Shown here piece after piece: positions 47,301-57,911 of a DNA stretch of 64,000 bases. Under the pieces are notes generated by a model that searched no databases, was not told where the DNA came from, and worked only from the letters and a program-made list of their open reading frames with translations. Numbering within the stretch: position 1 is the first letter of the stretch; each line of letters starts with the position of its first letter. Made by a program: the position numbers and the translations under genes. This stretch comes from Anagrus nilaparvatae (lineage: Eukaryota > Arthropoda > Insecta > Hymenoptera > Mymaridae): positions 26,305,501 through 26,369,500 of the forward strand of contig JAKSXM010000272.1 in assembly GCA_022575985.1 (NCBI GenBank), given 5' to 3'.

Positions 47301-48216
47301 TTGTTTGTTTTTTAATAGTATTAATTTAACCACAGCAAACAGTTTACACTCCCAAGTAAATAGAAATCAACAATTTTATTATTTAGCGTTTTAATTGGTT
47401 GATGCTTAAAATAATTTCTTTTCAATCAGTTGATAATTAAATTATGAAATTTTAAGATAATTTTAGGTATTTTCCTAAATTTTTAATTAATTTTTAGCTA
47501 CATAAAACAGTTGGGTTTAGTTTTGTGATAGTGCTTGAAAATTTAAGCAATATATTTTTACAGTGTATATAAATTTTTAAATTTAGAATATGTTAAAATG
47601 TAGTTTTTAAATATTAGAAGCATGTTGATAAAAGTTTTAAGATATTTTTAAGTTAAAATTTATGAGACAAAAAAATATCACTGAACAACTTGTGAAATAT
47701 AATTCTTTAAAAAGTGCACGCAAAAAAAAGAATAGTAAAATTAACCTCAAAGAATTTAGTAAACGCAAATTAATGAATATTGGTAAATATAACCAAAAAA
47801 TTAGTAAATTTCACTAAAAAAATTGAGGTTTTAGTTTTATAAACAAATTTTTTTAGTAAATTTTACTAAAAATTTATAGTGACTTTTAACAACACTGAAC
47901 TTAGTAAACAAAAACGTTATTTTGGTTATATTTACTAATTTTTTATATGCGTGTGAAGAAAAGTTCTTTTATAGAAATAGTTGATATGATATATTTTTCT
48001 TGTCAGTGGCCAAAAACCACTTGTTTTCTCGCTACAACTATTGAAGAAAAATTGTATACTATCGTTGGTCATAAAAAAGAGATACCCCAAGTCTATCGTT
48101 TACTTCGCATCGAATTGTAATTTATTTACAATTTTGGCTACTATTTATTTTTTTGGTCATGGATTAAAAACGAGGATTAAATTATTATAGGTTGCTATAC
48201 CCAGGTCCCTTTTTAA
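44376..48216. other. AT-rich DNA, no gene seen
   Basis: Content noted: a copy of the ACCAAAAAAAT...AACCAGAAG segment at about 44475-44515; GC-richer patches at 44780-45010 and 45590-45700 without frames; and a cluster of TAGTAAATTT(C/T)ACTAAAA inverted motifs at 47740-47950 that may be a worn MITE. No exon or RNA gene supported. Confidence 0.4.
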
Positions 48217-48780
48217 GTCCTTAACTCGAAATTATTCTAAATCCCTAAATCTGGATTATTGTTAGTCCCATTTGACCCGTTATCTCGATTGTAACTATTT
48301 AACCCCTCCCTCTTCGATTTTCAAGTCTTCTGTGGTACCCCTCCCTATAAATATGTTACGTGTTAATATAAGGAATGCTATGCTACAAGCGTCACCGAAT
48401 GGCTCTGCTATACCATCTTTGCCTAGCCTTCTGAGGGACCTGAATTCAAATCCCGCTGCCAACAATAATAATTTCAGTTTTTTTTTTCTGAAAAGATCAA
48501 ATTCTTGAAATTACTTCCATTACTGCTCTTTGGATTTCGACATCCAAAAAATTTTAAATTATGGGATAAAATCCATCAATTTGTAGATAACATAGTCCGA
48601 AGGGCTTACAGGATACTATAAGCAAGCGTGGGTTTTGGAGAGGTATCTCCTGGACAAGCAACACAAAAAACACTTTATTTAAACACTACAGTACTTACCC
48701 AGTTAGGTAAAGGTATCAGTGAGTACCCAGCCTCAGGGTATAAAAAAAGCATATATTATTAATGGGGGTATTTGGTTATT
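48217..48780 (+). repeat. 24-bp repeat units followed by tRNA-derived SINE-like sequence
   Basis: Two 24-bp family units (48217-48264) lead into CCCATTTGACCC. At 48375-48460 the text TCACCGAATGGCTCTGC ... GAATTCAAATCCCGCTGCC has a B-box-like core (TTCAAATCCC) and a weak A box, spaced as in a class II tRNA with a variable arm. A GC-richer tail (AGAGGTATCTCCTGGACAAG, AGTACCCAGCCTCAGGG) follows. A tRNA-derived SINE is plausible. The stems do not support a functional tRNA. Confidence 0.35.
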
Positions 48781-51109
48781 ATTATTATTATTTGGTTATT
48801 ATTACATAAATAAGTATCAAATTTACAAAAATTAATAAAGTAAATAAACAATAATTTTTCCGATAGATTACACTTAAAATAATAAAATCATTTTGTAGAT
48901 TTCATTTGCTTTAATTAATGTCATGTATGTGCGTGCAGAAACAAATTTAATCATTTGAACAATAATTATATTATGTAAATTATTTTACTTTTGAATAAAA
49001 TGTACAATTTTCATAATTAGAACTGCTTATTAGAATAAATAAATAATTAATATAATTTCATGTCGTTTTACAGAAAATTATGGCAAATAGCATATTTTTA
49101 ATTTGTGTTGTACAACTTGCACGTACATTTTCTTATACTAATTACAAACTAACTTTATGTTCTTTGATTGTTATTTTGTTTTAATTTAGTTTATGTTATT
49201 AATAATTTTCTGCGCAACACGGCATATTTAAAAAATCCGATTGGACGTATTGCCTTACGTTACACATTTGGACGGAAATTTAGTTTCTTCCATAATTGCG
49301 TAATTCACTAATAAAAATTTATTGACCTTTTAAAAAAATTTTTTTAACAAGAATTGGGGCAAAAATGTTGAGCTAGAATTAATAAAAGAAATATTTGGTT
49401 TGAAAAAATCTAGAACGCCCTTTTATAAAAGAGCAAAACATTCCTTTCAAAAATACTTAAACGTTACACAGCCCGGTTATTAAATTTTGAAAAAAGGGGT
49501 TCAGATAGAAAATAATATAGGATGCTCTGTTTTTCTATCTTTTTCATCTTAAAAAATAAAATAGTAGCGTATATTTTTGGAAATTATATCTAATTTATGA
49601 TTTTGCTAGAATTCGCCTGAGAGCCTGATAACATTTTTTTCTCGTCAAAACACTAAAAATTTATAGCCAAAACATTGATTTTTTAAACTTAAAGTGAATA
49701 CTAATATTTTTAATGAAAATACATTTTCTATATAATTTTCAAATAAATTCATATCTTTATGAATTCTTTTGAATAAATTATCGCATGCATTAATAAAATA
49801 ACACGATAGAATAAATTAAATTACTTTTCGCGCTGTTTTGAAAAGTTCAATTTCACGAAACAAAGTAACAAAAAAAAATGAGCTGCGAAATAATATACAT
49901 ATATATGCATACATAATGATAATAGTTTTAAAAAAAGTAGTGCATAATTCTTATTCAACTCCCGTACAAGTAATCCTTGTATTCAGTAATCTGATGCTAA
50001 AACTTCCGGTTGCTTTGATGAGTTAGGTATGCAGGATCGAGAATTTGCATAGTTCGATATATCAGTAAAAGATGCTTATGTGTGTATATATAGGTAGAGA
50101 GAGAAAGACAGAAAGTATAAACATGTTTGGACCATGTGATCTGTCGCAGTAGAAATAGCAGAATGTTTTGTATATTTATATATATCGACTGGCATCATTT
50201 GCATGCTACTGTTGCATCCGTGAACGAGTAGAAACGTGATTCCGGCGTTCTCTCTAGAGTACATATATATAAATATAGGGCTGGATATTTTCCATTGGGG
50301 CTAACATGCAAAGCGTTAAAGTAGAAATGGACCATGCAGATTCACTCTCTCGATGCTAAATTTTCATATATATAGATATATTTGCATAAAATAGAAACAA
50401 TATATAGATTATATATGTGTAGTTAGGCATATTGTACCAGTGGGACAAAATATCTCTTGGGTATAGATATTAGCTGATAAAAGTAGGGGATATATATAAT
50501 ACAGGTATTAACTAGTTGCAGCGATTTTCTATACAGTACGTATTGTAGGGCGTGCCAATGCACCAATGATCCTACAATGTGAGAATATTGACGGGTTTTA
50601 AAGGCGATAGAAGAGGTACATAGGTATCAATTGCATTTCTAGGTTATGTATCCAAAAGTTACATTTATATATATATATAAATTTTAAGCTGCTTTAATGC
50701 TAATGCACGACTACCAAATGGCTAATTTAAAGCGATGAAATGTTCAAGTCATATATAAACCTGTGGTCGAATTAATAGAGATTTTCTAAAGCTCTGCTAT
50801 TATCATTATTATTATTTGAATTTTAAATATCATTATTATTGTGATATTATTAATAATTTTCAAATGTACACGTGAATGTATAGAAAGAAAATATTAATGC
50901 AGCTTATTATTATTATTATTATTATTGTGAAAATAGGATTAAATTGATATAATTTAGATTTTATTATTATAGAAAATTCAATGTATTGATAATTTTGGGT
51001 TTATTGTGAAATTCATTTGTTGTAATATTTTATTTTACTTTTTATTATTTAAATGGATTGAATTGCAGGTATAGAATTTAAATGAAATTTTTTATAAATA
51101 TTTTTAAAT
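48781..51109. other. AT-rich flank with a higher-complexity island
   Basis: 49900-50780 is clearly less monotonous than the DNA around it, with few homopolymers and many unique 10-mers such as GATTCCGGCGTTCTC and GGGCGTGCCAATGCACCAAT. No convincing exon is present. The remainder has (ATT)n runs near 48777-48800 and 50910-50927. The BEL/Pao element begins at 51115. Confidence 0.4.
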
Positions 51110-51114
51110 ATATA
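51110..51114. repeat. Target-site duplication, left copy (ATATA)
   Basis: ATATA immediately precedes the left LTR and is repeated at 58839-58843 directly after the right LTR. A 5-bp duplication is usual for BEL/Pao integration. The AT-rich setting lowers its weight, but the exact abutment at both ends supports it. Confidence 0.8.
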
Positions 51115-52041
51115 TGTTCTTGTCTACTCTATAACCTATAGAGATGAAATGCGGAAGAGAATAAATTCATATATATAGATTCAAAATTATTTATTCAACA
51201 AATTTATTTCTAATTTATAAACAAATTTCAAATATTTAATTTTCAAACATATTAAACTTTATTTAAAATAAATTTAAAAAAAAAAATAATAAATAAAATT
51301 AATGAACAAAAATAAATATCTCTTTTCTTTTTTAAAATATTTTAATAGAAACAGGCTTATTTTACTCAGCTCTCTGTTGGATCAGCAGTTGATTTTTCGC
51401 CTTAACCTTACTTCTTTTTTCTTTTCTTAAACGGATTTAAACTTTGAAGAAAAACAATTATTATTTATATTTATAAATAATATGAATATTTAAAATTAAC
51501 GCTTTATTAAAAAAAAACTATTTTAAATTAAAATTTAATTATTTTAGATCAAAAAAAAAATTATTTTTTCTTTTTAATGACAATCAACCGTTACCAACGA
51601 AAATCTTCTTTAGAATGGTTATGTTCATAAAAAAATTTTATTAATAATAATTTTCAAAAAAAAACAAAAAGAACAACGATCTGAAATTGACAAATAAAAA
51701 ATAACCTTTTATTTAAAAATTTGAATTTCTGTATGACCCGACTTCTGCAAGAAACCTCCTTCGATAATTATTCCCAAATTAAATCGATGATTCATACTCT
51801 TGTAACCTATTGCCAACCACAGTGGTTGCAGAATTCCTTCTTTTCTCCAAAGGAAAAATGCGAACATGCAAATAAATCGATGATAACCCATTTACACTTC
51901 GCGGTTTAAACGACAGGTTTCACAATAAACCCTCGTCTAGAGTATGAAATCACTTAACGGAATAAAAAAAATATCGAAAGAAGCCTCCCACTAAAAACTC
52001 GAAATCAAAAGAATATTTTGTCTATATTTACGTTCGGAACA
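51115..52041 (-). repeat. 3' LTR of the BEL/Pao element
   Basis: 927 bp, TGTTC...GAACA ends. Equal in length to the 5' LTR, with a constant offset of 6,797 bp and no difference seen. It contains short open frames on both strands that are duplicated in the other LTR; these are not genes. Confidence 0.95.
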
Positions 52042-52052
52042 TTTCTTCCCCC
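52042..52052 (-). other. Polypurine tract
   Basis: On the minus strand GGGGGAAGAAA directly abuts the 3' LTR. It is the expected primer for plus-strand DNA synthesis. Only 9 nt separate it from the pol stop codon. Confidence 0.85.
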
Positions 52053-52061
52053 GAAAAAGTT

Positions 52062-55000
52062 TTATTGCAAATCTTTTTCATCCGCAAATTTTACAAGCTT
52101 ATGAGTCGGTCGTTCAAGTACGCCTAAAGCTGTTTTTACTTCTACTCTACGAACTTGGCCATCTGGTGCAACAAAAGTGCGCGTAATAATACCTTTTCTC
52201 CAATGATTCCTAGCGACGTTCTCATCTAATAATAAGACAAGATCACCCACTTTTAATGGTGATACATTTTCACACCATTTTTTTCTTGGTATGAGCGTTG
52301 GTAAATATTCATGTAACCATCGTGACCAAAAATTATTTGCGAATTGTTCAGCGATACGCCATTGCTTTCGAGTACATTGTGATTGATTGTGATAATTCCC
52401 GAAACGGATTTCACCTGAAGAAGCACCAATTAAAAAATGATTTGGGGTTAAGGCTTCTTGATCTCTGGGATCAACCGATATATGAGTGAGAGGACGAGAA
52501 TTGACTGCGTGTTCAATTTCTAATAATGTTGTCAACAACGTCTCCTCTCTTGGAGATTGATCTTTCAATACCACTGAAAGAGCTATTTTAACGGACCGTA
52601 TTAATCTTTCCCATGCACCACCCATGTGTGGAGCTGCGGGAGGATTAAATTTCCATTCGATTTTATTTTTTTGCGTATACTCATTAACTAAATTGTAATC
52701 AACAGATGATACCGCATCAAATAATTCTTTACTAGCTTTTTTTATGCTTGAATAATTGTCACTGTAGAAGGTAACTGGGATCCCTCTTCGAGAAATAAAA
52801 CGCTTAATTGCCATTATCAAGGAGTCTGCGTTAAGAGAATGCGCAATCTCTAAATGAATAGCTCTCGTAGTCATACACGTAAATAATACGCCCCATCTTT
52901 TTTCTCGACGACTGTTTTTTCTATTCCCTAATTTAACCATCATAGGCCCAAAATAATCGAGCCCAGTATGTGAAAAAGGGCGTAATCGGTATGCTAATCT
53001 AGCTAGAGGTAATTTAGCCATTTTTGGGTTAGAAGGTAGTGCTCTTAAAATTTTGCATACAACACACTTACTAACTAAGCTACGCAAACCTTGCCTTAAC
53101 CCTATTATCCAAAACCTTTGTTGTAATTCATTGACGACCGTGTTGTGACTACCGTGATAAAATTTGCAATGATAAAATTTCAATAATAACTTTGTCACAT
53201 AATTTTTAGCGTCTAAAACTATGGGTTCGGATAAGAAATTTAATTGCGGATGTTTACCAACACGACTATCTACTCGTAATATACCCTTGTTGTCAATTTT
53301 CGGATTTATATGAAGAAGCCGCGTATTTTTGGGTAGTTTTTTAAATTTATTTATATGATGTATTTCTTCGTGAAGGGATGTATTTTGACTAATTTTTAAA
53401 CAAATATCTTCAGCTTCTGCAAATCTTTTTGCTGGTGAACGAGAAATTGGGTTTAATCTATATTTTTTTAGTTTTGATTTCCAAACGTCAATAATTTCTA
53501 ACAAGCGTGATGTAAAAGACAGAAGACGCGTCCAAGAAGAAAACCGAGTTACATCTATAACATTACTCTGAATAATCAATGCGCAGCTCACACATTCTAC
53601 CTTTTTGAATTCGGATTCACTTACGTCTAATTTATTACTAGTATTCAATTTAGGCCAATTACATTCACTTTCGAGTAAGAAATGAGGACCGTTAAACCAC
53701 CTACTATTACTTTTTAATGAATAACTATTTTTCCTTGTGCTATCATCCGCGGGATTTTCTTTGGTCGGGGCATATTTCCATTCGAAACTTTCAGAATTAT
53801 CCTTAATTTCCATGATTCTATTTTTAACAAAGGTTTTAAATTCGTTAGGATCCTTTTTTAACCAAAATAAAACTGTTTGCGAATCCGACCAAAATACTCT
53901 TCGCGAAATTTGAAAATTATGTTCTTTTAATATTATTTTTGATATTTTAATGGCGAGAACCGCAGCTTGTAATTCTAATCTATGAATAGTTAACCTTGAA
54001 TTTTTTTTATTATTATTTATTGGTACTACTCGACTTTTGGAAAATATAAAAGCGGTTTTAATTGTATTATCGTTATAAATAATTCTCCAATAACCTACGG
54101 CCGCATAAGCCTTAGAACTTGCATCACAGAAGGTGTGTAATTCGATGGATTTAATATCCGAAGTTATAATTTGATAAAAACGAGGTATGCGACTATATTT
54201 AACCTCTTCTAGACTACTTAACCATATCTTCCATTGACGAAATTCAGGCTCTTTTAATTTCTGATCCCAACCAATCTTACTTAACCAAATTTCTTGCATT
54301 AAAATTCTAGCTTGAGTAATTAAAGGGTTCAAAAAACCAAGAGGATCAAAAATAGACATAATTATCTTTAAAAATTGACGTTTTGTGGGTACCTCATTAC
54401 CATTACGCATTTTATCAGTAATTTTTTTATAATCGGTTTTAAATATAAACTCGTCTGTACTATTTATCCAATGTAAACCTAAAACCTTTTCAATTTCTTT
54501 ATCACCAATATTTAACTGAAGTAAACCATCTTCTAGTTCAATCTGAAGATCGTTTAGAACTTCTACATGACTCGAGGCCCAACCATGCATTTCCCAATTA
54601 GCAAACTTATTTATTTCAATTACTTGATGGATAGTATTTCGCGCTTCTTCGATAGTTTCGCAACTATGTAAATAATCATCCATATAAATATTATTTATCA
54701 CACTACTTGCTGCTTTTGGATATTTAGAGGCAAATAAGTCAGCATTCTTATTTTTTACAAATAACGCAGAACATGGAGATGATTTTGCCCCAAATAACAT
54801 AGATGACATTACGTATTCACTTGGTTCATCAATTCTGTTTCTACCTCTCCATAAAAAACGTTGCGCATGTTGGTCTTCCTCTCTAATTTTAATTTTAAGA
54901 AACATATCTTTCATATCTGCCTTAATTGCGTACTTATATTGTCGAAATCGCATAATTACACCTATCAAAGACTTTAATAGATCAGGGCCTGACAATAATA

Positions 55001-55976
55001 AATCATTAAAACTAATTCCACTTACTGTGGCTGCCGCATCAAATACTAATCTAACTTTCCCAGGTTTATTTACATTTGATACTCCGAAATGAGGAAGATA
55101 CCATTTACCTATAAATTTCTCTAATGCTTTAACTGCGAATCCATTATCTATTAATCGATCCATTTCCTTATAATACAATTCTGCGTAAACAGGGTCTTTA
55201 TCTAATTTTCTCTCTATAAGGTGCAATCTTTTTAAGGCATTAAAACGACCATTAGGAAATATCTTATTATCTTCTTTCCACAAAAGACCAACTTCCCATA
55301 CACCATTAATATACCTACAAGTTTTATTTAGGATTTCTAAGGCTCTACTGCTTTCTGAATTAAGTACATTGTCATCGACATCCAAAATTTCAAAATTTAT
55401 ATAATTTTTAACTAATGAATCGAGTTGAAGATCACATCTACATTGAGAATTCTGATTTTCTTTAACTTCTGTTATAGAATGAATATAATTTTTTTTTGAT
55501 GATTGCAGACTACCATGGATTGACCAGCCCAATAAGCATCGAGAAACTACTAGAGTGTTGCTTAAAAACCATTTAAATTCACGAGTTATAATTAAATGAA
55601 TATTATCTTGACCAATTAGAATATCAGGGGCAGCATTAAATGAATTTACATAAATACCTGTCTCACTTTTGCAGAAGTTTGTAATATTAAATGATACATT
55701 TTGCGTAGGCAGGGCAAGATTATTGATTACTAAAACATTTACAATTTGAAATAAACTATCACAACTTTGAATTTCTAAATTGACCTTTTTATTTGAATTC
55801 GCTAAAACATTAATTTCTCCAATCCCCTTTAAATATATATCCGTATCAAATGTTTTAATTTCAAGCGCCTGTATGATTTTTTTATTTATAAGAGAAACTG
55901 TTGATCCTTCGTCCAAAAGGGCATATATATCTTTATAACCTTTTTTTCCTAACACGCGAATCTGAATCATTTTCAA
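52062..55976 (-). CDS. pol: BEL/Pao Pol: protease, reverse transcriptase, RNase H, integrase
   Basis: An uninterrupted 1,304-codon frame. Protease region near residues 15-130 with LLDEGSTVSLI (the usual D-S/T-G reads D22-E-G). RT has KADMKDMFL (Asp354) and catalytic YMDD at 431-434. RNase H has Asp618 (FCDAS), Glu668 (RLELQ) and Asp698 (WSDSQ). Integrase has an HHCC finger (H936/H941/H944 region, C971 and C974), then D1007 (LDYFGP), D1073 (YSDN) and E1123 (GGAWERL). A DUF5641-like C-terminus (about 1205-1296) holds VGDLVLLLDEN. The first listed codon is TTG; the first ATG is two codons later (55970). The frame is continuous with gag across one TGA, so Pol is probably made by readthrough and needs no start of its own. 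Confidence 0.96.
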   Translation of the reverse strand: MKMIQIRVLGKKGYKDIYALLDEGSTVSLINKKIIQALEIKTFDTDIYLKGIGEINVLANSNKKVNLEIQSCDSLFQIVNVLVINNLALPTQNVSFNITNFCKSETGIYVNSFNAAPDILIGQDNIHLIITREFKWFLSNTLVVSRCLLGWSIHGSLQSSKKNYIHSITEVKENQNSQCRCDLQLDSLVKNYINFEILDVDDNVLNSESSRALEILNKTCRYINGVWEVGLLWKEDNKIFPNGRFNALKRLHLIERKLDKDPVYAELYYKEMDRLIDNGFAVKALEKFIGKWYLPHFGVSNVNKPGKVRLVFDAAATVSGISFNDLLLSGPDLLKSLIGVIMRFRQYKYAIKADMKDMFLKIKIREEDQHAQRFLWRGRNRIDEPSEYVMSSMLFGAKSSPCSALFVKNKNADLFASKYPKAASSVINNIYMDDYLHSCETIEEARNTIHQVIEINKFANWEMHGWASSHVEVLNDLQIELEDGLLQLNIGDKEIEKVLGLHWINSTDEFIFKTDYKKITDKMRNGNEVPTKRQFLKIIMSIFDPLGFLNPLITQARILMQEIWLSKIGWDQKLKEPEFRQWKIWLSSLEEVKYSRIPRFYQIITSDIKSIELHTFCDASSKAYAAVGYWRIIYNDNTIKTAFIFSKSRVVPINNNKKNSRLTIHRLELQAAVLAIKISKIILKEHNFQISRRVFWSDSQTVLFWLKKDPNEFKTFVKNRIMEIKDNSESFEWKYAPTKENPADDSTRKNSYSLKSNSRWFNGPHFLLESECNWPKLNTSNKLDVSESEFKKVECVSCALIIQSNVIDVTRFSSWTRLLSFTSRLLEIIDVWKSKLKKYRLNPISRSPAKRFAEAEDICLKISQNTSLHEEIHHINKFKKLPKNTRLLHINPKIDNKGILRVDSRVGKHPQLNFLSEPIVLDAKNYVTKLLLKFYHCKFYHGSHNTVVNELQQRFWIIGLRQGLRSLVSKCVVCKILRALPSNPKMAKLPLARLAYRLRPFSHTGLDYFGPMMVKLGNRKNSRREKRWGVLFTCMTTRAIHLEIAHSLNADSLIMAIKRFISRRGIPVTFYSDNYSSIKKASKELFDAVSSVDYNLVNEYTQKNKIEWKFNPPAAPHMGGAWERLIRSVKIALSVVLKDQSPREETLLTTLLEIEHAVNSRPLTHISVDPRDQEALTPNHFLIGASSGEIRFGNYHNQSQCTRKQWRIAEQFANNFWSRWLHEYLPTLIPRKKWCENVSPLKVGDLVLLLDENVARNHWRKGIITRTFVAPDGQVRRVEVKTALGVLERPTHKLVKFADEKDLQ

Positions 55977-55988
55977 TAAAGTACTATT

Positions 55989-55997
55989 TTCTAGTCA
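55989..55997 (-). promoter_or_regulatory. Leaky stop context UGA-CUA-G between gag and pol
   Basis: On the minus strand gag ends in TGA followed by CTAGAA. UGA followed by CUAG is the classic context for stop-codon readthrough, known from alphaviruses and from animal readthrough genes. Gag and Pol are in the same frame with no other stop between them (six sense codons to 55977). That a ribosome reads through here is inference. A mutated Gln, Arg or Trp codon is the alternative. Confidence 0.7.
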
Positions 55998-57851
55998 TGA
56001 ATTTGAAGTTTGAGAGGTATTCGTATTGGTATTTTCAGAAACAGAATTTACTACAGCAGAAGTAACAGGTTTTTGACGAGAATTTTCACTTAACTTTTTA
56101 TTTGAAAAATGTAAAAGATCATGATGACGACGATCACAAGTTGAACATTTTTTCTTTTTACAATCATCACGTTTATGGGAAGGATCAAGACAATTGAAGC
56201 ATAATTCTAACATTCTAACAGTTTTCCAACGTTCTTGTGATTTTTGACGAATAAAATCGCGACATTCCCCATTTACATGATTTTTTCTACCACAAAAACT
56301 ACAGGGTAATTTTATTTCTACATTATTTGTTTTATTTTCCGCATAAGAAGTAGTAGTAAAAACAGCCTTATTATTTCGAATATTTCGAGTATTGTCTGAA
56401 AGCTTAGAAACTTTATTATTTAATTCAGTTTTAGTTACAGGTACATCTAAGATTCCAGATACTCCTGCGTTTAAAATCATTTCAGCTTCTGAGAATAGGA
56501 ATTCAGAAATTTTCTCTAAATCAGGAGAATTTTTATCCTTTAATGATGCGAATCTAATATAATTACGTATTAAGGAGTCTGGAAGCTTTTTCAAGATGTT
56601 ACCTGTTAGTTCAGGACTATATAAATAACCAATATTTTCAAGAGATTTTATAGCTAATACAGAATTCCTTAATTTTGTAGCAAATTCTACAATATCTTTT
56701 TGAGATTCAATGGTTTTCAAAGTATTAATTTCGGTTATGATTTTATCGAGAATTAATTTTTTATTGCCATATCGCATTTCTAAGCTTTCTATTATTTTAT
56801 TAGCATCATTACCTGCTATAAAAAGCTCTTTCACCGCCTCATAAGCTTCTCCTTTTAACGCTTCATGGAGACGATTAATATTTACACGATCATCAACATT
56901 TCCATTTTTAGAAGAAACTTCGTAAGATTTTTTGAATCGTAACCAATCTAAAGGATCTCCTGAAAAAATTGGTAAAGGTTTCGATGAAACAAAATTCGAG
57001 AGTAAAGAAAAATTATTATTTTGTGATGCTAAAGTTTTTTCAAAAACATTTGCAATTCGTGATAATGCATTATTATCATCATTCTTATAATGATCGTTGT
57101 CATATTTGGAGAATTCGGAATAATTATTTCTAGGACGATCAACAGAGATTGAGTCATTAATAAACCTGTTTAATCTGTAAGCATATGAATTATTAGAATC
57201 ATTTAGCATCATCGAATTATTATCATTAAAATTATTATCATTAAAATTATTATTATTAAAATTATTATCATAATTATTTTGAGAAAGGACACTTCTTTCA
57301 GATCTTGCCCTATGACGTGCATATCGTCTTCTCATATTAATTTGTTGGTTACCACGACGTGCTTCCCCCGAAGCATCACTTTCAGATTGTGAAGCATCAT
57401 AATAAGTTGCAGCTTCCGAATTAGGTCGTATAATAACAGCTCGTTCATCAGGTTCGTGATGTTGTTCTTCCTCAGAAGAACTTTCTACTTCTGTATGTCT
57501 TGCTTGAATTGGCAACTGCTGTCTAATTGCAACAGGCTGTATCTGGTGTAAACGTTGCCTTTCTGCTTGATTACGATGTTCTCGTAGATTCAAATTATGT
57601 TGCATTTGATGAATATTTTCTGCAACCCTTGCTGGACGTAAAAGGTTTATACCCCTTGGATGAACTGGATTAGGTACTCGGTGACGTCTGTTTGAAGGAC
57701 CAGCTTCTGAACGAGGCGCTGATTCTACATCACTTAAAGTCCAGACCCCTCTCTGATTTCGGTGTGCCATACCAGAGGCTGCCATTTCTCTGGTTACCCG
57801 TCTTTTAGGTGCAGGTTGGTTAACTGGTCCAGGATGAGGTCTTTTAGGCAT
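55995..57851 (-). CDS. gag: BEL/Pao Gag with DUF1759-type core and three zinc knuckles
   Basis: 618 residues from the ATG at 57851. Residues 1-240 are basic and low-complexity, with an Arg/Gln-rich start, an acidic ESSSEEEQ patch near 123 and an Asn-rich stretch near 190-220. The capsid-like DUF1759 region spans about 290-450 (LPIFSGDPLDWLRFKKSYE, LKGEAYEAVKEL). The nucleocapsid follows with C517-X2-C-X4-H-X4-C530, C551-X2-C-X4-H-X4-C564 and C569-X2-C-X4-H-X3-H581. The C-terminal tail is Ser/Thr/Asn-rich and ends in UGA. The protein should bind element RNA and form particles. The leader between primer-binding site and start is 40 nt. Confidence 0.95.
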   Translation of the reverse strand: MPKRPHPGPVNQPAPKRRVTREMAASGMAHRNQRGVWTLSDVESAPRSEAGPSNRRHRVPNPVHPRGINLLRPARVAENIHQMQHNLNLREHRNQAERQRLHQIQPVAIRQQLPIQARHTEVESSSEEEQHHEPDERAVIIRPNSEAATYYDASQSESDASGEARRGNQQINMRRRYARHRARSERSVLSQNNYDNNFNNNNFNDNNFNDNNSMMLNDSNNSYAYRLNRFINDSISVDRPRNNYSEFSKYDNDHYKNDDNNALSRIANVFEKTLASQNNNFSLLSNFVSSKPLPIFSGDPLDWLRFKKSYEVSSKNGNVDDRVNINRLHEALKGEAYEAVKELFIAGNDANKIIESLEMRYGNKKLILDKIITEINTLKTIESQKDIVEFATKLRNSVLAIKSLENIGYLYSPELTGNILKKLPDSLIRNYIRFASLKDKNSPDLEKISEFLFSEAEMILNAGVSGILDVPVTKTELNNKVSKLSDNTRNIRNNKAVFTTTSYAENKTNNVEIKLPCSFCGRKNHVNGECRDFIRQKSQERWKTVRMLELCFNCLDPSHKRDDCKKKKCSTCDRRHHDLLHFSNKKLSENSRQKPVTSAVVNSVSENTNTNTSQTSNS

Positions 57852-57891
57852 GATGTCTAGTCTCTCCGCACACAGTTCCGGATGCTAATGA

Positions 57892-57909
57892 TCCCGGGTT
57901 TCGGCACCA
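57892..57909 (-). other. Primer-binding site matching tRNA-Phe
   Basis: The plus strand reads TCCCGGGTTTCGGCACCA, identical to the last 18 nt (with CCA) of animal cytosolic tRNA-Phe, as I recall that tRNA. The minus-strand RNA is therefore complementary to it. It lies two bases inside the 5' LTR, as expected for minus-strand priming. Confidence 0.85.
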
Positions 57910-57911
57910 AA

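Noticed and set aside
47740..47950. MITE with TAGTAAATTT motifs
   Set aside because: Inverted short motifs resemble the interior of the 13.6-kb MITE, but no terminal repeats or target duplication could be defined.
48375..48460. Functional tRNA-Ser/Leu gene and the 78-codon frame at 48272-48508
   Set aside because: The A box is weak and the stems are not complementary. The frame runs through the SINE-like sequence into a T-run.
51709..51909. Short frames in the LTR (repeated at 58506-58706)
   Set aside because: Their duplication follows from the LTR pair, they overlap each other on opposite strands, and they show no known domain.
52062..52064. Possible envelope gene downstream of pol
   Set aside because: Pol ends 9 nt from the polypurine tract, leaving no room for a third frame.
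52298..52489. 63-codon plus-strand frame
   Set aside because: It is antisense to the integrase C-terminal region of Pol, which has clear homology.
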